Shown here in pieces: positions 57,648-64,000 of a DNA stretch of 64,000 nucleotides. Position 1 is the stretch's first letter. Each line of letters starts with the position of its first letter. Source of the DNA: Sorghum bicolor (taxonomy: Eukaryota > Streptophyta > Magnoliopsida > Poales > Poaceae); the NCBI RefSeq assembly GCF_000003195.3, contig NC_012875.2, positions 14,742,512 to 14,806,511 on the forward strand, in the 5' to 3' direction. Below the pieces are notes generated by a model. It had not been told where the DNA came from. It did no database searches and saw only the letters and a program-made list of their open reading frames with translations. The translations under genes and the position numbers were made by a program.

Positions 57648-59021
57648 CAGAGAATATGGAGAGAAGGCCCACATGTCATGTTTACAACGAGATAATTACG
57701 TGCCGTGCAATTTTCCTCAATCTAGAAGGGTCCAGAAGCCACGGGAACGAACGAGAAGGGAATCGGGCTCGGGGGCAGGGCGCCCGCCCACCCCCCTTGG
57801 GCGCCCGCCCTGGCCAGGAGTTGGATCAGGACTCTCTCTCGGGACAATGCTCCACCGACCTAAAGGATCAATCTAAACCATACAATCTATGTCGGTTTGA
57901 TCCAATGGCTCACGTTCACTTGAGGGGACTATAAAACCACACCCCCTGGCCCCTGGAGGAGAGGAGGAGAAATCATTATTCAGAGGTAGCCATCAAAGTT
58001 AGGGTTTAGAGCTTCTCTCCCACAGAGAATTAGAATTAGCTACTCCCTAATCCTTCAAGTTTAGAGGTTTGATTAGATAGCAATTAGAGAAGTAGAGCAC
58101 TACGCTCTGGATTCGGATCTTCGGTAATAAAGATTGGTATTATTCATATCTTTCTCTAATTCTTTGTTCTAATTGCATTATGTCTCTAATTATTATGTTC
58201 TTAGTTTGCTCTAGTTCTATATTTGATATAGTTCTAATTGATAATGAGTTTATGTATAAGTTTGCAAAGCGCTTAGCTCTTGACGCGAGGGAGTTAGGTG
58301 ATAGATCACATATGAGCGTGGTACTTAGATGTTATTTATCTGCAAATATATCCTATTGGCCGGGTCGTGTGGTAGTTCGCGATAGTGACAGCTTCGTTGA
58401 TTCTTATATAGTCCACCCTCCGTTGATAGGACAGGCAGAACCGGTATTGTGGAGTAAGTCATGCGATGCTCTGATTTACTTTATCAATGTTCCTTATACA
58501 TGAATGAAGAGTCTTTTATGCTATATATGATCTTGTAGATAACTAGAGTAGATTATGACTTAGTAGTTAGTAGATAACTTAGAATCCATTCTCTAGCTAA
58601 TCCGACATCACCTACATATATGAGGAGTAGTCTATTTTCTAATCGCTGTGTCATCTACCCATGAACTTATACTTTATTATCATTATCTTTATGGTTTACC
58701 CCCTGCTAAAGTAAGTGACTGTGTGACGAGTTTCTCATTAGTAATCATGTTCTTGCAAGTTTATCTCTAGTCTATGCCTTGATAGATTTTGCCCCTTGAT
58801 TTAATTTCATCTTCTTTAGATCCCTTGAGCAAAATTATAAATAACGATACCTGGAATACTTATCCTGGCGAAATGCTATAATGAGGTGTTTTATCTGTGC
58901 GCTTGCGGATAGAATAGATTATTTTCTAGAGAGCCTTTACATTTATAAATACCTTTGTACACTCTGGCACCATGCTGGGGATGACAACCTAGTATCTAAG
59001 TGGTGTTAGCTAGTGTCAACA
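57648..59021 (+). repeat. B1 3' LTR, 5'-truncated
   Basis: 1374 bp, aligned with 43222-44548 of the 5' LTR, ending GTGTCAACA. Two GGGCGCCCGCCC motifs (57778-57789, 57799-57810), TATAAAA at 57930-57936 and the 107-codon frame (58180-58503). The first 145 bp or so of the LTR is missing. Confidence 0.82.
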
Positions 59022-60527
59022 GTCGTCGTTGAGCTTTGCCGGCGGCGAGCTTCTCCCCTGTCACTGTCTCACTGACGCGCGGGTCCTGGGTGTCAGCCTC
59101 TCCTCTCTCACCCCTCTGGTTCACTGTTTTGCAGAGCCAATGCTGTTTTTGTAAAATCCATATCTGGAGTTTTAGAGATCCAATTGAAGTAATTCCAATT
59201 TTGCTAGGTTCCATTAGGAGTCTAGTTTTTAATAAAAATATGAAAGATGTCATGTTTTTGCAGAAATAAATAGATATAAATTAATCTTGGATTTCTAGTG
59301 GGTAATTATATCTTGAAATCTATTGATCTGCTAGCCATGCAAATTTAGGGGGTTGTTACTTATGTTATGACTAGACTCTTATAAATTTATCATGATTTTT
59401 GGAAGCCTGGTTGTGGAGTTAAAAATAGTTCTTGCTTAAATAGGAGTTTCTTGTGGTATTTTTAATAATTAAGTTATAACTCCTCTTGTGGTGAAACTTG
59501 CTGAGTGTTGTACTTATATGTAGACAAGGCTAGGAAAAATCTGAAATCTGTTGTTTGACACTTTTTGATAGGGTTTCACATTTATGCCTTGCATGCCATT
59601 ACCAGCTTGTTGTTTTTGTATCTCACAATATGTATGTGCAAATGTTCCGAAACTTTTACAGTGATCTTATGTTAGTATAAGTCGCTTGCTGTAATTTTCT
59701 TAGGATTTTTGGAACACTTGGAATGCATGTTCATTAAATCACCTTAATAATTAAATAAATGGGAAAGGTGATGATAGAAATGAGTTTAGACCTTGCCATG
59801 AGGTTTTCTGGTGTTTCTTAGATATGTTCTACCTACTGGTGCAATTGGATTGCCCCTTTGATACATTCTCAATAGGTGCAAAATATTATTTTTGCTATTT
59901 ATGCCTTTCCTAGAGTATTTCTGTATAGCTGATAGCAAATGCTTGAGAACTAGTTAAAGATTTTATTTTCTGGGAAGCTTTTCTACAACAAACTTTTAGC
60001 TAACTTGCTAGTCTACATCGTGTCCAAGTTTTATGACATTTGGTTGAGTAGTTTAAAAGTTATGCATATTTCAAGTAGCTGCTGCAAAGTGCTTGCTCTC
60101 TGGATTTTCCAGAACAGCCAGCCAACTTTGCATGTTTTAGCATATTTCAGTTGGGAATCATGCTGGGATGTCTAAAAGTAAATTGTAGAAAATTTACTAA
60201 GCTTTCCAGAAAGTGCCTACTTGCTTAGTTTCGTTAAAAGATGCTTGAGTTATGGCTGAAGCTTGCAACTAGTTGGTTTGTCTACTAAACCAGTGGCTAA
60301 GTAGGAGTAACTAGGAATTGTTTAACTTGTCCAATTAGTCTCTCTACCAGAGAAGAAGTTTGTATTTACTTGTTATTCCATGACTCACTTAATCTTAGAA
60401 GTTTATTCTCATGTTTTACCTTGTTTTATGTCCCTTTGGCTCCTCATCTTGGCATCATGCATCATATGTGCATTCTCTATATTCATCTCCTTGTCATGCA
60501 TCCATAGGTGTACCCAAGGGTGTGACA

Positions 60528-60662
60528 GTGCTGGAGTTCGAGCTGCCGGAGCCAGAAGGACAGCAAGGGGAGCTACCTCAAGGAGTTGAGGAGGAGGAGG
60601 ACTTGCCGGAGTGTCCTGACCATCGTCCCTCTACTTACGTCGAAGGCAAGCCCCGGAGCATT
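60528..60662 (+). other. Acidic peptide-coding stretch in T3 LTR
   Basis: The frame runs from upstream (open from 60411) through VLEFELPEPEGQQGEL and EEEEDLPECPDHRPST to EGKPRSI. The block 60609-60662 aligns codon for codon with T2 copies at 7541 and 10240 and shows mostly synonymous change. An ATG at 60498 precedes it. Function unknown. Confidence 0.5.
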
Positions 60663-61713
60663 ATAAGCCTCCTACTATTTTATTATCATGTCCAGCTTTC
60701 AAATGACTATGGTTTTATATTGTTGCATTAAGTGGTAGGCGTTGATATGACACCCTTGCTGCATAATGACTACCTTGTCCACCTCATACTTCACCAAAGT
60801 AGGTCCAGGATCGAAGTAATGCTTAGCCATGCTTAGCTCGGTAGAAGCCGGGTGATTTCCTGTCACCTGCGAGAGTTAGGTGGATGATGATCACGGTTGG
60901 CTATATTTGCTATCGTGAAAATAACCATGTGTTAATAATGAATTTGAGACCGGGCGGGATGACGATAGTGCAGCAACAAGGCATGGAGGTCTTGGGTGTG
61001 AATCTATCCCTGTCTGTGTCGTTTAAGGACCGAATCGCAGTACGTCCCCGTGTCATGTTGAACGCATGGCTATCACTTAGTTGGCCGGATAAGTCGTTCC
61101 GACCGGGAAGCCTATGAGTGCATCTCCAGCCGGATACCCCGTTCGGTTTAAGTGCGCACCCCGGTTGGTAGCAAGGATGTGCGGGGAGTCAATGGCGTAA
61201 GACCGAGGTGTCAGGTTAGAGTCCTGACCCTGGCAGATTGGCGGTCCCTGGGGGTGCGGCGCCGTACGGACCCGCGAATTGGTCCGGAGTTGTGCTAAAG
61301 GTGATCCGAGCTGCCGTCATGAAGTATGCTTGGGTGAGTGTTAGGAATACCCCTCCAGCTGGATAGGAATCGATTCGAATCGCCGTCTCTCCCGGATAGT
61401 GAGAACTTGACTTGGGCAGCGGCAACGTAGAATTCACTAAACAAACATAATGGTTATGATGAGAATGATGATAGCTATGTGAAAATCTAGATATGGTTAC
61501 TATTGTAATGCTTAAATACACAAGTGTATGCTTAGAACAGGTGCTAATCTAGTGGATAGTTACTAAGTAACGAACTTGCTGCTGAAATATGATAAATGAG
61601 TTACTTACAACAAAGGCTTTTATGCAAAAGGTGAGTCAAACCAGTCCACAAAGATCAGCCTTGCATAATCCTTGGTGTCACTTTATTTCTGGTTTATGAC
61701 GGGTAAGTCTAGC

Positions 61714-61733
61714 TGAGTACATTCTCGTACTCA
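61714..61733 (+). promoter_or_regulatory. LTR hairpin TGAGTAC..GTACTCA (T3)
   Basis: Perfect 7 bp stem; GGGTAAGTCT before, AGGGTTTC and CTGTTGCAG after, as in the other LTR copies. Confidence 0.6.
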
Positions 61734-62180
61734 GGGTTTCATTTACCCCTGTTGCAGATGATGTCGTCTATCACGGCTATTGCGCTAACTGTCATCACCC
61801 AGCTGCGGATGATGAATAGATCATGGGCGTGATCACTTCTTTATCTTCGGTTATGCTTTTGTTGGGACTTGACTATGGAACTGGCATGTAATATAACTAT
61901 TGGTGTTGTTTTAAACCTACTTTGTTTCCGCTACTGCTATGGTTTGTAATAACCTCTTTTAAACTCTGATGTGTTGTAAAACTATGTTCTGTGATGAATG
62001 TTGTAATCTGTGATGGTGATGCTTGATCATGTACGATCTTGGTTGTATGTTGGTTGAATCGAGGTCTTTTGAGATTTCGTCGGACTACCGGGTTTATATG
62101 GGTTCAAGTCCATTGGCTTGACTACCTCCGTGGTCGCTAATTCACTTGAATTCTTATAAATTGGACGGTTCTGCTACAGC

Positions 62181-62193
62181 TGGCATCAGAGCA
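62181..62193 (+). other. T3 primer binding site (tRNA-Met type)
   Basis: TGGCATCAGAGCA two bases after the LTR end. Confidence 0.88.
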
Positions 62194-62390
62194 AGATTAA
62201 GCATATAACCATCATAGATGTATTTGAAATCAAATGAATTTTTGTTTTCTCAAACTAATTTGGCAAATTAGGTTATATATAGGGTTGTTTTAAAAAGGTT
62301 TTGATAACTTATACCATGCCAGTGGTCATGCCCTTTATGCCCATATAAGGACATCTAGGTGGCTTATTATTACTAACATGGGGGTTTTCC

Positions 62391-62590
62391 TTTCGTCGTC
62401 CATATGGCGTGCAATTATATGGATACCGCTTACTTAAGTGGTAATGAATGCCTCACATACCTCTACGCCATGGTAAGCATTGTTTGTTTTCTTTCATCGT
62501 CCATACGGCGTGAAATTGTATGGATGCCACTTGCTTGAGTGGTAATGTATGGATCTTTATGCCTCTACGCTATGGTAAGTGTGAGCTGTG
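62391..62590 (+). repeat. Tandem duplication in T3 leader
   Basis: Two units of about 100 bp (starting 62391 and 62492), each with CGTCCATAYGGCGTG and ending near ATGGTAAG. T2 has a single related unit (about 12000-12095). Confidence 0.65.
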
Positions 62591-63110
62591 AGAGCATGAC
62601 CGTCCAACCGTCGGTCTAGGGGAGTGTTAGTTGTGGTTACTGGAATATTTACATGTTTCACACATGTATATATGAAGGTACTTAATTGTGGGTAGTAGGT
62701 GCAGCCATGTATACATATTTGATGTATACGTGGGTGTATCCCAAATGGGTAGTGTGCTGCGATATATGTTCGGTAATATATATCGGAGTACCTAACTTGA
62801 ATGTTGATGATTGGATTTACATTTCTGCATTTATGCTATTCTGGGGCTGGGCTGAAATGAAATCTTCTGCAGGTACACTAACAACGAAACGTGTAGACCG
62901 TGTAGTTGCGTATAAAGAGTGCACGTATGTATGCCACCGACTATATCGTTAGAACTTTCTTCTAGGAATGGAAAGGACGTATGGAACGTGCATGCATCAT
63001 GAATCATCCATACATTCTTTATGCAATACTTGGGTATTAAATTCTGAAAATATGATTCTTTATCTCTCCTTGTAATTAATCTCCCTTACTCAAATGTGGT
63101 CTTTCTACAG
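62575..63110 (+). other. T3 leader candidate introns
   Basis: Candidate intron A: ATG|GTAAGTG (62575) to CTTCTGCAG (62872), 298 bp. Candidate intron B: GAC|GTATGG (62979) to TTTCTACAG (63110), 132 bp, ending exactly at the ORF0 ATG. The intron B donor is weaker than in T1 and T2, perhaps mutated, but ACGTGCATGCATCATG after it is conserved. Confidence 0.4.
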
Positions 63111-64000
63111 ATGGCAGCCCCGCACGCGAGTGAGACTTTCCTGGACATGTTTGGCACTCCTACCTTGTTGTGGAGGGTGCTAAGTTCAGTTGGACATGAG
63201 GAACCACCTAAGTACACTTGGACTGAGTCTGAGCATGCAGGGGCCTTACCTTGGGTAGATGTCCAAATTACAGTTCCCCCTTGTCCAAATAACCCACAGT
63301 GGCTAGGTTGGTTAGTTGAGTGTGATGGCCAAACTCCTTGGGAGGGTGCCCAAGTAGCAGCCCTAGAGGTTTTGCTAGAGATTTGCCAAGAGCATGGTGA
63401 TGAGCTAGTGAATGGCCCAGCAGGATCCATCCCCAGAGTGAGTGTGACTGACACATTTATGTCTCAGATTGAGGATGAGTCTTTAGAGATGATAGAAACC
63501 CTGCTAGGATATAGCTCTAGCCCTGCCATGAGTGCCATGCTAGCGGTACTTAAGCTGTACTATGTGCGCCAGGACACCTACATAGATGCCATGCTAGCGC
63601 TTCAATGAGCTCAAGTTGGGCAGCGCAAACTGCGCAAGCGAGTGCGCAAGCATCGCAAGGCTTTTATGAATGAACAAGCTGAAATCTAAAACTATCATAC
63701 CGCTCTGCAAGCCCGCCGCAACCAAGTTGAGAATGCAGTTAGAGAGCGCAATGAGGCACAAGCCCGCATGATGCAAATGACTAGAGAAAGAGATGAGGCT
63801 ATGCGCTTGGCTGAAAATAGAGAAGCTGCTAGAGTTAGAGCCTTGTTCCATGCTGAAATGAGAGAGGAAGAGCTGATTACTAGGATTGCTGAGCTGCAGT
63901 TAGATGTCCATCGCTTAAATAATATTATAAATCCTATTCCACATCCGGCCCCTTTTAATCAAGAGGAGGTTCCTAGTGAAGAAGATCAGGATGATGGCAT
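63111..64000 (+). pseudogene. T3 ORF0, two stops, runs off window
   Basis: Starts MAAPHASETFLDMFGTPTLL right after an acceptor-like CTACAG; an ATG five codons upstream would lie in the candidate intron. The first 165 codons form a probable globular domain (WVDVQITVPPCPNNPQWLGW, LEVLLEICQEHGDELV). TGA at 63606-63608 and TAA at 63687-63689 interrupt the frame, which otherwise continues through a basic stretch and a long coiled coil (ERNEAQARMMQMTRERDEAM) to the window edge. The position and coiled coil match T1 ORF0; the N-terminal domain has no counterpart there. Gag should follow beyond the window. Confidence 0.7.

Larger units (their letters stand above)
43077..59021 (+). mobile_element. B1: Athila-like non-autonomous element, hosting B2
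   Basis: Own sequence 43077-49320 and 57648-59021. It has 5' LTR, tRNA-Asp type primer site, gag-protease, a promoter-like cassette, a second ORF, then a jump into B2, and a 3' LTR lacking its first 145 bp or so. Flanks GTCAT (43072-43076) and GTCGT (59022-59026) look like a 5 bp duplication with one change. No reverse transcriptase, RNase H or integrase. Confidence 0.8.
59022..62178 (+). repeat. T3 5' LTR, second part
   Basis: Resumes T3 after B1 and ends GGTTCTGCTACA. Mostly A/T-rich and non-coding (59280-60500). Contains the acidic peptide stretch (60528-60662), the TGAGTAC hairpin (61714-61733) and the LTR end homologous to T2. Confidence 0.78.
41719..64000 (+). mobile_element. T3: Tekay-like Ty3/gypsy, 5' part, split by B1
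   Basis: Own sequence 41719-43076 and 59022-64000. The 5' LTR is about 4.5 kb when rejoined, beginning TGTAACACTCC and ending TTCTGCTACA, followed by primer site, leader and a broken ORF0. Inserted in C1's protease (left flank TTGAA); the other end is outside the window. Confidence 0.8.

Noticed and set aside
1..64000. Host gene, tRNA, rRNA or CRISPR array
   Set aside because: Every long frame is assigned to a mobile element. The tRNA-like matches are only retrotransposon primer sites, and no regular repeat-spacer array is present.

Overview
This window is plant nuclear DNA made almost entirely of nested LTR retrotransposons. I see no host gene, rRNA, tRNA or CRISPR. A grass (Poaceae) genome in pericentromeric or other gene-poor heterochromatin is suggested by a centromeric-type (CRM clade) Ty3/gypsy element, Tekay/RIRE3-like elements with 4 kb LTRs, Athila- and Tat-like elements, and a Tourist-like MITE. 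The species cannot be told. Names T1-T3, D1, D2, P1, C1, CRM, A1, B1 and B2 are my labels.

Layout. T1 (1-7247, minus): Tekay-like element; part of gag-protease, an extra upstream ORF0, the tRNA-Met primer site and a 4.3 kb LTR holding a 302 bp MITE (3521-3822). 7248-7360: a hairpin-rich scrap, perhaps CACTA. T2 (7361-12612, plus): two abutting LTR pieces of another Tekay-like family, primer site and leader up to the first codons of its ORF0. D1 (12613-16728) and D2 (16729-21552), both minus: truncated Athila-like non-autonomous elements; D1 sits in T2's ORF0 and D2 abuts D1. P1 (21553-22889, plus): eroded Ty3/gypsy protease and reverse transcriptase.

From 22890 the structure is an onion. C1 (Tat/cinful-like, plus) lies in P1. 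C1's 5' LTR is split by a complete CRM-clade element (23011-29970, minus, target duplication CGTAG). Its gag-protease is split by a complete non-autonomous element A1 (33442-41314, plus, duplication GAGCA). Its protease is then cut by T3 (starts 41719, plus, Tekay-like). T3's 5' LTR is itself split by B1 (43077-59021, plus, Athila-like), and B1 contains a same-family element B2 (49321-57647) in reverse. T3 resumes at 59022, finishes its LTR at 62178, and the window ends in its ORF0.

How the parts work: each element carries some of the retrotransposition kit (LTR promoter, primer site, gag, protease, reverse transcriptase, integrase, polypurine tract). Only the CRM element has gag to RNase H in one open frame, and it has lost the catalytic core of its integrase. 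B1, B2, D1, D2 and A1 show no polymerase and would depend on proteins from relatives. The most notable observations are: codon-level conservation of a short acidic peptide inside the Tekay-like LTRs; candidate introns just upstream of ORF0 in three elements; a promoter-like cassette before the second ORF of B1 and B2; purine-tract copies at module ends; hairpins with compensatory changes in A1; and the inverted B1/B2 pair.
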